Shown piece after piece: positions 35,495 to 47,212 of a stretch of DNA of 64,000 nt. The DNA lies in the NCBI GenBank assembly GCA_013396915.1, contig VWZL01002220.1, positions 192,697-256,696 of the forward strand, written 5' to 3'. A program made the position numbers and the translations under genes. Below the pieces are notes generated by a model that worked only from the letters and a program-made list of their open reading frames with translations, did no database searches and was not told where the DNA came from. The first letter of the stretch is position 1. The number at the start of each line of letters is the position of its first letter. The stretch is from Stercorarius parasiticus. Lineage: Eukaryota; Chordata; Aves; Charadriiformes; Stercorariidae.

Positions 35495-36060
35495 AAGTTC
35501 ATAGATTTTTAGGTCCAGGAGGGACAGATAACATTCTCCGGTCCAATGATCTACACAATAAAGACCATAGAATTTAATTCAAATGGTTCCTCCTTAAGCT
35601 TTGATCATGTAAATCATTTGTGCTTCAAAGACACATCCCAGATTGCAACTTATTGAGACTAAATGAGTTCATCATACTTGTCATGGAGTTGTTGCAGCAG
35701 CTACCTGCCTGCGAACCTGAACCTTAATTTCAATCTGAATTTATCCAGCATCCACTCATAACCAGAGAATTTTATTATACATTGGCTGTTAGATGAAAGC
35801 GGTCTTTACCATCAAAAACCTGCCTGTGCAGATAACTACTGACTCCCTTCTTAATTGTCTCTTCAGTAAGTTAAATAGATTGTGCTGCTTTAGGGTCTTG
35901 ATACAGTGCAAGTTTCCGAGGCCTTGAATAATTTTTTTAAGCACTTCCCGCTTTTCCACATCTGTTAATAAGGTGAGCACAACAGAAATAACTACACACA
36001 ATAATATGAAACTAATCTCTTCTATGTAATGTTACCTCCCACTTCCTGCACCTAATTCGC
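35495..36060 (-). mobile_element. Ancient CR1 LINE relic
   Basis: Read on the minus strand this is a much-decayed CR1. The 3' end on the plus strand starts at 'catagatttttaggtccagg' and 'gggacagata...ccaatgatct'. Later comes 'taagttaaatagattgtgct' and a decayed gctcctctc-like region at about 35925-35970, then 'ggtgagcacaacagaa' at 35971-35990. That order is typical of old CR1 copies seen in turtles and crocodilians. No open frame survives. Divergence is far above the other CR1 copies here, so insertion probably predates modern birds. The right end is vague. Confidence 0.7.
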
Positions 36061-39000
36061 CCAACTTTTGTGTTCCAGCACTGTTATAACCAGTATCTAA
36101 CCAAAATCCAAGCTTCAATGGACAGGAATGCATTATTCTCAGTTCAAAGTACCCTGCTCTTTACTGAAATATCCATGCCAAGGACAGAAAAGATCATCCT
36201 GCAGAACATATTCCAAGTGCTTAATTCCACTTCTAGGAGACCCATCCAGTGCTCTTCAAAGAACAGGTTAAGTAAATACTCTTTATTGTTCTTTATTTTT
36301 TTATTTCTATTTTTGGTGATACAATTATTATCCAATACAGTAGAATTACTGTCATAAAAACATTAAAAGGTGACGTATTTTTAACATATTGAGCACAGAC
36401 AAAATGCTTAGTAAGGAGGTATGATTCCATGTCCTGGGCAGGCGATTGGTTTTGACACCTCAGATCACATTTCAGAATGTTGGAAATTTCTCCTTCCCCA
36501 TACCATTGGGACTGTTAGAAACATCCTTGTAGGATTAATTTTTACTGAGACTAACTGAAAAAGACAGGGTGGCACCAGATAGGGCAATTGAGACAACCAA
36601 GGTGAAAGAAACAATTAAGCAAGTAAAATTTCATAAATTCCCAGGCAAGGCAGCAAAATTCTGCTGGCACAGCTGTTTTTAAAAAGAAATTTGTTCTCTG
36701 TTTCCATATCCTGCAGATATCTGGTAAGAACAATACCAGTATCACTTATCTCCAGTCTATGCTGGAGACGTCAGCCACTCTAACACACATCACTGAAAGA
36801 AGGAATCCGATGAATTACATCTCACAAAGACCAACTGTAATCTTACAGCATAAATCTACATGTTTTTACTGGAGTGCTGGTGGCAAATGAGGCAGTAAAG
36901 ATCCTCAATTATAAAATGTTTCTGGGAAACACTGATTTCACATTGTTCATCACCATCTGTCAGAGTTGCAACGGATATCATCAAAAGCAGCTGCTGTCTT
37001 TTCCATTTCAGGCTCGGAGTATATTAAGTCTAGAGAAGTGCATTGTCTTGGCACTGAAAATGGAGAATTTAACTTGTGTGTTTGATACTTAAGTTTTTGA
37101 ACAATTCCATACACAACTTTAATGCAGAAATGCTGTCTAATCCAAGTTATACCACCAATGAAAATTTATGATTGCATACAGAGGAGCTCAGAAAAGAGGG
37201 AACATTTTCAAATTAAAACATATGCCTTTATTTGCTGACACATTCTAATGATTTGAAATAGTCTGAGTTGTGCTAATAACTTGCTCTCCTCTTCCTTACT
37301 GCCATTTAAAGCTATAAAGCGGAATCTAGATGTGGCTGTACTCCTTCTGCCTCTTTGTCCTCATTTTCATTACACAGCCGATGTTTGAAGGAAAGCTTTG
37401 TATTCCTTTAGGAAAGAAGAATTGTATTTTATAGTTCTGATGGGAGAATCACAAGATGATTTGCCAGTTTCTCTAGAGGGAAGCAAGAGGGAAAGAAGAG
37501 AGCCAGTATTCATTGAGAACTGCTAACTTTCAACTTTCCGTCTGAGATTAACACCATTTCCACACAGTGTTTGCAAACAAAGTAAGTTGGGACACTGCCC
37601 TAGACTGATCCAATTCAAGTTTTGAAGTAACTTTGTACAAAAAATTGACAGTGTTCTTCACATCTTTCGGGCGCACTTTAGATTATGGGACTTTAACTGT
37701 GCCTTCCACTGAAACACCTTTGTGTGAGAAAACCTTCCTTAAATACCATTGTGATGGCCACAGCTTAAGATTTTTGAGCAATACAGAGAAAAATTGGCAA
37801 AAATAAGGGCAAGGCACAAGGAGACTGCCTGTATTTAGGCCAGAAAACAAAAGCAAAGAACATAATAGAAGGAAAAAGCTACTGGAAAAAGTAAAAACTT
37901 CACACAGACTGTCAGGAAGCCAGAACTAACCAAGCTTTCTCTGTGTTATTTACATCTGGTTATTTATTTACAGTAATATTTTAACTAAACTATTTTTAAC
38001 AGTATGCTAAGTCTCTCCAGAGTATAAACCCTGCTGAGACGTAGAGCTACAGATGAACTATTGCACATGGGGCACAGCGATAGCCCTACACGGTGAAGAA
38101 CCTGCATCTTTTCATTGCTGGAAGATTGTGCTTTGACCAGGTTAACTAAATGATGACTTTCTCCTAACACCCATAAGCATTTTGAAAAGTCATAGACAAA
38201 GTGGGGATTGCAAAAAAGATTTCTCCAGGGAAATTGCATTTGTAACAGAAAGTCCAAGAGGGAAACTTGTTACAGATAATTATTTTTAAATATTGTGGTT
38301 TCTCCAGTTTGTACAACCCAATGAATATGCACAGTGCAGTCTAATTTAAATTTACACTGAAGGAACAGGTGGGATAATTTTTTTTTCTTTGATAGTTCAT
38401 ACTAGTCACGGAGAACTCTACAATAACCCAGGTAAAACCGATTTAAACCGTCTAGAAGCTAGGAAAACAATGATCTGATCCAAGGACATGGGTGATTGAT
38501 TGGTTTTTAATCTCAGCTTTACCCTGAAGAAGAAAGTGTTCTCATGCACAGAAAAGGTAAATGATCCTCAATGACTCTAGTGAATTTGGCATTCATATTG
38601 CTGGATAAACCGAAGTGACCACTGACCTGGGGCCAAAGGTAGAACAAAGATGAGAAAAAACGATGCAAGTAAGTCTGCAGGTATTACCTTTCACTCTGTA
38701 GGGCTATGTTCTCATATCCTTTCATGATTTACAAATCTGATTAGATATGGATTTTAACTTACCTGTCTTTAAATTGTTGTAACGATTAACATGATTAACG
38801 TGATTCAGATTTTGTAAGCAAACTGGTAATGCTAATACAGCAATGGCTTGTTACAGACAGGGGTCTCTGACTTTGCAGTGCTTACGATGACCATTTAGTC
38901 TGTGGGCCAGAACTGCATCCAGTTTTCTCTCACTGACTTCTCATGTTACACTAGAGAAGCACTTACAGCAGTCCGCCTGCCATGTCTGAGCTGGTTTTAA

Positions 39001-39521
39001 TGAGACAAGAGCACAGAAAAGCAACATATGACTCAAGGAATGCAAGTCCCACATATTAACTGTTAAAAGAAAATCACAGACATTTCTACCATCACACGTT
39101 TGAAACATTCTGTTGAACTATGTTCTCTTCCTATTCATCTAGTTAAAGTGGATTTTTTCAGACTTCCTGTGACAGAAATAGCTTCAAAAAGACTTTGTAT
39201 TGCAGAGTAAGGTAAATAGAGAAAAAAATATAGGCAGCAGGTAGCCAAGGGAGACTGCCATTACAACTGAATGTGGGTAAGCTTCTTTGCTTTCTGCAGT
39301 ATGTTCTTTTTCCATCCTCATGATGGTATCAGCAATACACAGGATAAAGAGATTCAAGTTATGCAGAGAAGACAGGGGACTCAGTTGCAGAGTGTCTGCA
39401 AAGGCAGCAGGAAAGGCAAGGCAAATTGCTTTAGCCTTTCACTCCCAAATTGCTGAGCAGGCACATTATCAAGTCAATTTTATACAAGTTTCAGGTTATA
39501 CAATAAGAGGTATGATTATTA
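36061..39521. other. Unique sequence
   Basis: About 3.5 kb with no recognised gene or repeat. The open frame 36070-36357 (plus) follows the ancient CR1 and has no recognisable protein content. Three consecutive GATTAAC-like units occur at 38784-38805. Confidence 0.5.
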
Positions 39522-39530
39522 TGGATGGTG

Positions 39531-39562
<32 letters not shown>

Positions 39563-39609
39563 GGTGATGATGATAACAATAATAATAATAATAATAAAAA
39601 TAAAAATAG
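39522..39609 (+). repeat. Compound (GAT)n-(AAT)n microsatellite
   Basis: GAT units interrupted by GGT run from 39522 to about 39573, then AAT units, then A-rich TAAAAA units to 39609. Read in one plus-strand frame (39287-39697) it gives Asp then Asn runs, which explains that frame's length. It is not a gene. Confidence 0.95.
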
Positions 39610-40744
39610 TGACATAACTAGAGGAAAAAACCAAATGAATAAAATACAAGGTAGATTTTTAGCTCAGCTCATCACTTGCCTGAAGGCCTTCATCTAGTTT
39701 ACTGGCAAGCACAACGCTCTTTCAAGGATTGTTATACTACTATTGCAATTGAAAGCACCCATACATGATCATCTTACGTTAATAGCACAGCAAGTGCATA
39801 AAAAGGTAAACAACCTTTAAAATTACTAAGCGTTTTGATAAGAAATATCTGAAGTGAAACAACAGTGACAGTTCTGTTAGAATCTCCATGTTTCTCCTGT
39901 GGGTATAAACACATTTTAAAATACAGAGACAACAGCACAGTATTTCTCATGCCCATCTCCAAAGCACAAGGATTGGTTTCTGATTTGACGGTTTCTCCCA
40001 AAACTTTTCAGCTATTCAAGGTTCTCAAGAGTTAGGTATTTTTTCCCAAAACCTGCCTTGTACATGCCTACCCCTATCAACACATGTCTAATTAACTCTC
40101 CAAAGTGATTTGTTGCAGTGAAAATACTTTGTATGTTGTATAAAACTAATTAGGCCCAACACGAAATAAAATGCCACCAACAGTTTGAATAAATCTGAGT
40201 ATTAGGTTGAAAATTATCATGCCAACCTATTTATTTTATTAATTGCTTTCTCTGCAAATGTTTTCTCATATCCCTTAAAAGCACTATCATATATTCCATG
40301 TTACTGATGTCTCTGTCTGCTGTGAGGTGCTGATGCATTCTAAGAAGCTGCAAGACCTCAAGGTTAAGAAGAGAGATCTACAAAACAGGAAACCTTATCA
40401 TAACAGGTTTTTTTATGAGTTCCAATCCATGCTACTGGTTTTAGTGCAACTAATACAGACTGTCTTTCTGGGTGAGAGCAATTGTCCTGATAGCTCAGAT
40501 GCCTGGTCCCTCCAGGTCACCGTGCTGAATTTCTTGAGTAACAGCAGAAAAACAGCAGAGAAAGTATTGACTGACCTTGTCCTGGTCCATCCTCCTGGCA
40601 CCCATCAGTCCCTGTCTTAAGCGCTGCCTGGTCTGTAGAGTACCTGGACACATCAACCGTATTTGACAGCTATAGACAGATTGCTCCTTCATCAGCACAC
40701 TTAATCTCTTTTTGAGTCCATTCGTAGTTCAGTTTTGTGCCACA
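39610..40744. other. Unique sequence
   Basis: No repeat recognised. A 97-codon plus frame (40327-40620) has a plausible amino-acid mix but also competes with 62- and 67-codon frames on the other strand, and has no known domain or clear splice sites. Confidence 0.5.
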
Positions 40745-41010
40745 TTGTATTGGATTTGCATGGCAGGGTTTTGGTAGCGGGGGAGCCACAGGGACGGCCT
40801 CTGTGAGAAGCTGCTAGAAGCTTCCCCTATGTTCAATAGAGCCAATGCCACCCAGCTCCAAGACGGACCTGCCACTGGCCAAGTCCGAGCCCATCAGGGA
40901 TACTGGTAGCGCCTCTGTGATAACGTATTTAAGTTGGCGGCGGTGGGGGGCAAGGAGAAAACTGCAGATGGAGAGAGGAGTGAGAATATGTGAGTGCGAC
41001 TGTATTGTAA
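40745..41010 (+). mobile_element. Endogenous retrovirus LTR fragment (same family as 11 kb copy)
   Basis: Plus-strand fragment of the LTR family found on the opposite strand at 11.0-11.6 kb. Shared landmarks, in order: 'gggttttggtagcggggg', 'tgtgagaagctgctagaagc', 'agctccaagacggacctg', 'gtagcgcctctgtgataacg', TATA-like GTATTTAAG (40925-40933), 'gagagaggagtgagaatatg'. It breaks off after about 41000, so the polyadenylation part and the 3' edge are missing. No retroviral gene adjoins it. Confidence 0.75.
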
Positions 41011-41479
41011 TTGTGTTTCATCAACTTATACCTGTATGTGCTGGGAACGAAACTGTTATGTATCCATACATATTCGCACACAAACAGTCTCTTGGTTTTT
41101 TTACCAAAATAAGAAGTAGAAAACAGTATTGTAAGAATTATACAGGTGTGGAATTTAGCAGGAAAAGTTCTTATATTTTTTTCACATAAATTCAGCAGAT
41201 CTGATCTTATGGAATTTTGATTTTTTACTACTTCTTTGTATCAAACTATTGTAAGAAAAACCCCAAAGGAAAAACTCACACTTTCCTCCAGGCAGTAAGG
41301 GATGATGATATAGTACCTACATTGCAGAGGACAAGGCAGTCTACTTTTCACTAGCTGATTAAAATGGCTTTACGAATGAGAATATGAACAAAACCTTTAC
41401 TTTTAAGGCTTTTATTCTTTAGAAGATATTGGTGAAGCCAAAGCCTCAGCTAGCTGTGGGGCAGAGGCAGTACTACACA
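41011..41479. other. Unique sequence between repeats
   Basis: No gene or repeat recognised. It may hold decayed continuation of the LTR, but no landmark supports that. Confidence 0.45.
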
Positions 41480-41575
41480 GATGATCCAAATTGTTTTTAG
41501 CAGGGTTTGAGAGGGAGCCTCTTGCCCTTATTTAGTTATCAAGGAGAGGCAAACATATGAAGACCTATGTTCATC
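41480..41575 (-). mobile_element. Diverged LTR-like fragment (copy A)
   Basis: The stretch 'tttagttatcaaggagaggc' plus flanks aligns in order with 42220-42310: 'gatccaaattgtttttagca', 'agggagcctc', the 20-mer above, 'aaaca', then 'gaagacctatg' after a gap of about 12 nt. It is clearly homologous to copy B nearby. Orientation is given from copy B. Confidence 0.6.
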
Positions 41576-42174
41576 AATGCTTCCTGAGTGATGGCACTTC
41601 AGTGAAAACTGTGCACTTACTGAAAAGCAAAAAAAAGTTCATTTTAAGAAGCAAGACACCAGTTAATGGCATAAAGGACAATGGAGGCCACATTAAAGAG
41701 CTGCCATCAGAGCAAGAATGTACTAACCGTACTGTTTTTAAATCAAAATGACAGTGGGATCTTTTTTATTTTTCCTCTATACAAGCGTCTTCAGAATAAG
41801 GGAAACATGAAGATGGTAAATTTTTTTTGCTAGGCTGGAGAGGGTCTCTAGCAAATACTTTTCAGTCTCATCTCTGCTGAATTTTTATAAAAAAATATTA
41901 CCTATAAAAAGTTATTACAGACAATTTCTTAAAGGTCTTAAAGAGCTCCAAAGAAAGCTGAGTGGAATCAAATTATACAATTTCACCCTTCAGGTAAACC
42001 AGTATATGATCTATGCACTATGGATATTCACAAAAACCATGCAATAATTTTAAAAGAGGTACTTCTGTCCTGTGTAGAATAGGCATTTACTTGATTATTG
42101 TTTGGGTGATACAAAGATGACAAGATATGTTAAACACAAGGTATGTTTTTAAGTTCATGCAAAAACGTAACTTG

Positions 42175-42374
42175 AACTTAATTGCTCCCCATAAACATAT
42201 CCCATATCTGCCCATCTATCCAAAACTGTTGTCAGTAGGGATCAATAGGGAGACCCTCATCCACATTTAGTCATCAAGGAGATGCAAACACTGACTCCAG
42301 AGTGAAGACCTAGGTGAGTCAGAGTCTCATATCTGCGTGGTCCTAACTGCCAGCTGGGGTTAAACCATAACACC
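42175..42374 (-). mobile_element. LTR-like fragment (copy B)
   Basis: On the minus strand this begins at 'tgttatggtttaaccccagc' (complement of 42355-42374), which I recall as the TG edge of LTRs common in bird genomes. It continues through the segment shared with copy A. It breaks off near 42175. A CR1 tail lies 50 bp further along the plus strand. No coding part is present. Confidence 0.55.
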
Positions 42375-42424
42375 ATGCTTGCCCTAAAATGATGGTGGAT
42401 TTAATGTCACCCGAGCAAACACTG

Positions 42425-42660
42425 AAATCACAGAATCACAGAATGACAGGGGTTGGAAGGGACCTCTGGAGATCACCTAGTCCAATCCCCTGCCAGAGTG
42501 GGGTCACCTAGAGCAGGTTGCACAGGAACGCGTCCAGGCGGGTTTTGAATGTCTCCAGAGACGGGGACTCCACCACCTCTCTGGGCAGCCTGTTCCAGTG
42601 CTCTGCCACCCTCAAAGTAAAGAAGCTCCTCCTCATGTTTAGGTGTAACTTCCTGTGGCA
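42425..42660 (-). mobile_element. 5'-truncated CR1 LINE copy
   Basis: A 236-bp CR1 3' end in minus orientation. The plus strand starts with the tail units 'aatcacagaatcacagaatg', then 'ggttggaagggacctctgga' and 'cctagtccaatcccc'. It ends abruptly at 'cttcctgtggca', inside the coding region. The low decay suggests a relatively young copy. Confidence 0.96.
42508..42660 (-). pseudogene. CR1 ORF2 C-terminus, 50 codons, open
   Basis: The frame from the truncation point to the natural stop (complement at 42508-42510) is open. It shows the conserved blocks [20 protein letters not shown] and SLETFKTRLDAFL. It is only the extreme C-terminus of ORF2 and has no catalytic residues. Confidence 0.93.
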
Positions 42661-44842
42661 GAGATCAGCAATATATCATGTTTCATTAGTCACTGGCACA
42701 CACAGTGAAAAATGCTGGTATGCATTCCCTTCCGTCTGTGCCATTTTTGGATCATCAGTGTTGTCATACACCTTTGCAACAAGGATAACCACTGTGTACA
42801 GGCGACGCCATGGGTGCCCTAGCTGTCTGCAGAAGGTGCTGAGGGCCGATCGTGTGTTTGGAGGGAGATAAATAATAGCAGAGTCAGGACTGAGGCAGTT
42901 TGATCCTGTGCAGTTGAAATCCATCCCCAGCAAGATTTTTGCATCCCACTGCTGTGATCCAAGAGTTGTGTTACCTCTGCTCAGGGGACAACCTCGCCTC
43001 CCCCAGCCAAGGAACCTCCATCTCTGTCACTGTTCCTGTGCTCCCTCGCTCTGCTCCCAAATCCAGCAGCGTGTTCCCCAAATAAAGCAATGTAAGGGAA
43101 AACAGTTCTTTCCTTTTTTTTTTGACATAACCTGTGTATTTGTAGTGCTACCTGAGCTTCCTTCTGCTGGAGTTGGGATACTGCTGATGGTGAGAGGAAG
43201 TTTTATTTACCTCAGATCACAAATCTTAGCGATGACCATTTTATTCCTGCACGCACTTGGAGACCACTGGATCTCTGAACCACAGGTCAGTACAGAATTG
43301 ATGTGCAGCTGTCAGGAAACTCTCAGGAGATCCCAAATTATTGCATGGAGGATTATGTGGTTTCACTTCTGCACTAAGTGCAGTTGAGCTGGCAAAATCT
43401 TCTCTAAACTCCAAACTTTGAAGCAAGATTATAAGCATTGGTTTTGTGCAAGCTAATGCAAGCTTACTTTGCAAGTAAGAATCTAGCACGTGGAACAGTT
43501 CCTTAGGAAATTGGAAATCCACAATCCAGCAATTAGGTAGGCTCAGAGATTAATAAACAACAGTATCATACAAAGAAAGTGTGCATAGCTAAGGACATAT
43601 GATAGACCCGTAATAAGAGAGAGATAGCAGGGAATTAGAGATGCTAACAAATTCTATGTATCTCCTCCATCCCAAACCGGGACTAAGTACACCTCAGTTA
43701 ATACTGGTGGGAGATGTTTATTCAACTTACTCTTTAAGAACTTCATTGGTGTATTCAAGTAACAAACTGCCAACAACCGCAGTTATGGAGAAAAGTATAT
43801 ATTTGCACTGACACCTACTTCACATCTAGGCAAAAAGTAATCTACAGATATCCTTTCTTTGAACTGTGTAAGGGACTGATTGAATTACCTGAAGGTATCA
43901 GCAAGGGAACTACAGTATTTTAAAGATCAGTGTGAGTATGCATTTTAGAGAGGGGACTATCCAGCTCAAATCACTGGTGTACCCCAGCAGGCAGCATCTC
44001 TGGGGAAAGAGGTGCAACAGGGAAATTTCTACCCCTGACTCCAACATGACTGATAAACGCTCCCAACTTAAAACTGTCTCACGCTGGAAAGATTCTGCAA
44101 ATATAAAAGCTGCCTTTGTATTTTGAAGTAACCCATATTGCCATGCTTTGGTACTGAAGTTTTGAGAATTTGAGATTTGAGAATTTTCTTATCCCTCTAC
44201 AGAGACTTTTTAGACACTTCTAACTTTTATGGATATTGTTATTGTTCTAATTGTTCCTTCATAAATGCTTAGAAGAGGAGAGAGTCTTCTCCTGAGAACA
44301 CTCTGACTAATAGTCTGAGATTCAATAAATTTTTTAATTAGGACTGTGGGCACTAGGGCAGCTTAAACAAACCCTAGAGTCGGAATAAAATCCAAAGGGC
44401 TTTGCTAAGATATCTTGTAAAATCTTAAACATTAAAAATTATCACCACGTTTAAAAATTGTTCCACATGAAAATATCTTTGACAATAAATGATAGGAAAG
44501 ACTGAATCTCAAGTATAAATCAGAAGTTCTGCAATGAGAAAGTAACATAGGAAAGAGCATACAGAAAGAACAAAGGCTTCATTTATGCTAATTAGAACCT
44601 TTCTTACTTTGTTTACTGGGTTTTACAAAGATACTTACCTGATCAAGTACAGATTAATATCAGTGATTCTTAAAAACATAGGAATTATCATATAAAACAG
44701 AACCTTTTGCCTTCTGAATGCAGTACTTTGTAACACCTGTGATAGGTACCAGAAGCATACAACTGACAGGTATAGATCTAACTAGAAAGTTTGTGATTCT
44801 AAAAATTGCATAAAGGTGTTTGTTTTCTACAGATTACATTTA
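42661..44842. other. Unique sequence, GC-richer at 42700-43100
   Basis: No gene recognised. Open frames at 42518-42871 and 42908-43387 (plus) start in or next to the CR1 or in a Cys/Pro-rich low-confidence stretch. The AATAAA at 43081-43086 may be chance. A small duplication of 'tttgagaattt' is at about 44160-44187. Confidence 0.45.
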
Positions 44843-44938
44843 GAATCACAGAATAGAATCATAGAATGTGTTAGGTTAGAAGGGACCTTTAAAGGCCATC
44901 TAGTCCAACCCCCCTGCAGTAAGCAGGGACATCTTTAA

Positions 44939-47212
44939 CTAAATCAGGTTGCTCGGAGCCTCATCAAGCCTGGCCTTGAATGTCTCCAGGGATAGGGCCT
45001 CCACCACCTCTCTGGGCAACCTGTTCCAGTGTCTCACCACCCTCATTGTAAAGAACTTCTTCCTAATGTCTAATCTAAACCTACCCTGCTCTAGTTTAAA
45101 ACCATTGCCCCTCGTCCTATAGCTACATACCCTTGCAAACAACCCCTCCCCAGCTTTCTTGTAGGCCCCCTTCAGGTACTGGAAGGCCGCTATAAGGTCT
45201 CCCTGGAGCCTTCTCTTCTCCAGGCTGAACCACCCCAACTCTCTCAGCCTGTCTTCATAGGAGAGGTGCTCCAGGCCTCTGATCGTCTTCGTGGCCCTCC
45301 TCTGGACCCGCTCCAACAGGTCCATGTACTTCTTGTGCTGAGGGTTCCAGAGCTAGACGCAGTACTCCAGGTGGGGTCTCAAGAGAGCAGAGTAGAGGGG
45401 GAGAATCACTTCTCTGGATCTGCTGGCCCCGCTTCTTTTGATGCAGCCCAGGATGCGATTGGCCTTCTGGGTTGCAAGCACTCATTGTTGGCCAGCTTTT
45501 CATCCACGAGCACCCCAAGTCCTTTTCCGCAGGGCTGCTCTCTATCACATCGTCCCCCAGCCTGTATTGATAACGAGGGTTGTCCAGACCCAAGTGTATG
45601 ACCTTGCACTTGGCCTTTTTGAACATCATAAGGTTTGCTTGGGCCCACCTCTCTAGCTCGTCCATGTCCCTCTGGATGACATCCCATCCCTCTGGCNNNN
45701 NNNNNNNNNNNNNNNNNNNNNNNNNNNNNNNNNNNNNNNNNNNNNNNNNNNNNNNNNNNNNNNNNNNNNATCTGTTCCATGATCTTCCCAGGCACAGAGG
45801 TGAGGCTGACTGGGCGGTAGTTCCCAGGGTCCTCCTTTCTACCCTTTTTAAAAATGGGTGTGATGTGTCCCTTTTTCCAGTTGCCAGGGACTTCACCTGA
45901 CTGCCATGACTTTTCAAATACCATGGAGAGTGTCTTGGAAACTACGTCAGTCAATTCCCTCAGGACTCTGGCGTGTATCTCATCAGGTCCCATAGACTTG
46001 TGTATATTCAGGTTCCTCAGGTGGTCACAAACCTTATCTTCACTTATAGTGGGAGGGACTTTGTCCTGCAGGTCCCCGGATTGCAGTCCTTCAACATGGG
46101 AGGCGTGAGGAGAGAGGCTGGCAATAAAGACCGAGGCAAAAAAATTGTTCTGAACCTCAGCCTTTTCCTCGTCTGTTGTTACCAGTGTGCCATTCCCAGT
46201 CGTCAGGAAGGGTATGCTTTCTTTGACCTTCCTTTTCTGGTTGACGTACCTGTAGAAGCCCTTCTTGTTATTCTTAGCATCCCTTGCCAAGTTCATCTCC
46301 AACTGCGCCTTCGCCTTCCTGACCTTGTCCCTGCATACCCGGGCAGCATCCCTATACTCTTCCCAGGATACCTGATGCTGATTGAACTGCCTGTGCAGTT
46401 CCTTCTTGCCTTTTAGTTTGACCAGCAGGTCCCAGCTCAGCCATGCTGGTCTCCTCTCTTTCTTACTTGATTTCTTACACCCAGGGGTCGAGAGCTCTTG
46501 TGCTCTATGGAAAGCGTCCTTGAAGATCTGCCAGCTCTGTTCTGCCCCCTTGTCCCTGAGGACCGTTTCCCAGGGGGTCCTATTGAGTAACTCCTTAAAG
46601 AGCTGGAGGTTTGCTTTCCTAAAATTTAGGGTCCTGATTAGGCTCCTCGTCTGGCACGTTTCCCTCTGGACTGTGAACTCCACCAGTGCGTGGTCACTGC
46701 AGCCCAGGATGCTTCCAATCTTGACATCCCCAATGAGCTCACTCGTACTGGTGACTATGAGGTCCAGTATGGCATCCCCTTGGGTAGGGCTGTCTATTTC
46801 CTGTCTTAGGAAGTTATCATCGAGGCACTCCAGGAACCTCCTGGATCGTCTACAGCTCGCTGTGTTACTTTTCCGGCAGATGTCGGGGTGGTTGAAATCC
46901 CCCAGCAGGACAAGAGCCTTTGAGCACTATGTCTCCTGTAGCTGGAGGAAGAAGGCTTCATCAGCAGGTTCCCCTCGATCAGGTGGCCTGTAGTAGACAC
47001 CAACCACAAGGTTCCTCATGTTGCCTTTGCCTCTAATTCCTATCCATAAGCTTTCAACTTCCTCTTGGCCGTTCTTTAGGGACATCTCTTCACACTCTAT
47101 CCCTTGCATAACACAGAGGGCAACACCTCCGCGCCTCCTTCCTCACCTGTCCCTTCTGAACAGCCTGTAGCCATTGATAGCCATGTTCCAGTCATAGGAT
47201 TCATCCCACCAT
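44939..47212 (-). pseudogene. CR1 ORF2 (endonuclease / reverse transcriptase) remnant
   Basis: Reading from 47212 down: WWDE, then a stop (complement 47143-47145), RGGVALCVMQG, YYRPPDRGE, a second stop (46927-46929), then endonuclease motifs GDFN (46891-46902) and SDH (46690-46698). A long open part (46683 to the gap) holds the linker and the [14 protein letters not shown] and [17 protein letters not shown] blocks of the reverse-transcriptase fingers. After the gap the frame shifts: FKKAKCKVIHLG, then EKDLG with a further frameshift near 45515, then the open C-terminal part 45325-44939 ([20 protein letters not shown] to the natural stop). The palm with the x-x-D-D catalytic motif is not present in the given sequence. 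Confidence 0.94.
45697..45769. other. Assembly gap (73 N) inside CR1
   Basis: Seventy-three unresolved bases. The CR1 coding sequence on the two sides (fingers at 45770 onward, post-palm at 45696 downward) should be separated by several hundred bases in an undeleted element. The gap length is therefore either an estimate or it masks a deletion. Confidence 0.95.

Larger units (their letters stand above)
44843..47212 (-). mobile_element. Long CR1 LINE copy (EN-RT part) with assembly gap
   Basis: The longest element in the window, about 2.37 kb of the roughly 4.5 kb of a full CR1. On the plus strand it begins with tail units 'aatcacagaatagaatcata', 'gggacctttaaaggcc' and 'ctagtccaacccccctgc'. 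It then covers, in reverse, the ORF2 C-terminus, the edge of reverse transcriptase, a 73-N gap, the pre-RT domain and most of the apurinic-type endonuclease, ending in the WWDE motif near 47200-47212. The 5' truncation is within the endonuclease. It is inactive because of stops, frameshifts and the missing core. Confidence 0.97.

Noticed and set aside
39287..39697. 136-codon plus-strand open frame with Asp/Asn runs
   Set aside because: The length is created by the GAT/AAT microsatellite; flanks are not protein-like.
43075..43095. AATAAA as a gene polyadenylation signal
   Set aside because: No upstream coding sequence on the plus strand supports a transcript end. The hexamer is frequent by chance in AT-rich DNA.
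42908..43387. 159-codon plus-strand open frame
   Set aside because: Cys/Pro/His-rich text without recognisable domain, opposed by minus-strand frames. No flanking splice signals or conservation evidence could be judged.
45854..46993. Plus-strand open frames of 84-203 codons
   Set aside because: They are antisense shadows of the CR1 ORF2 remnant on the minus strand.
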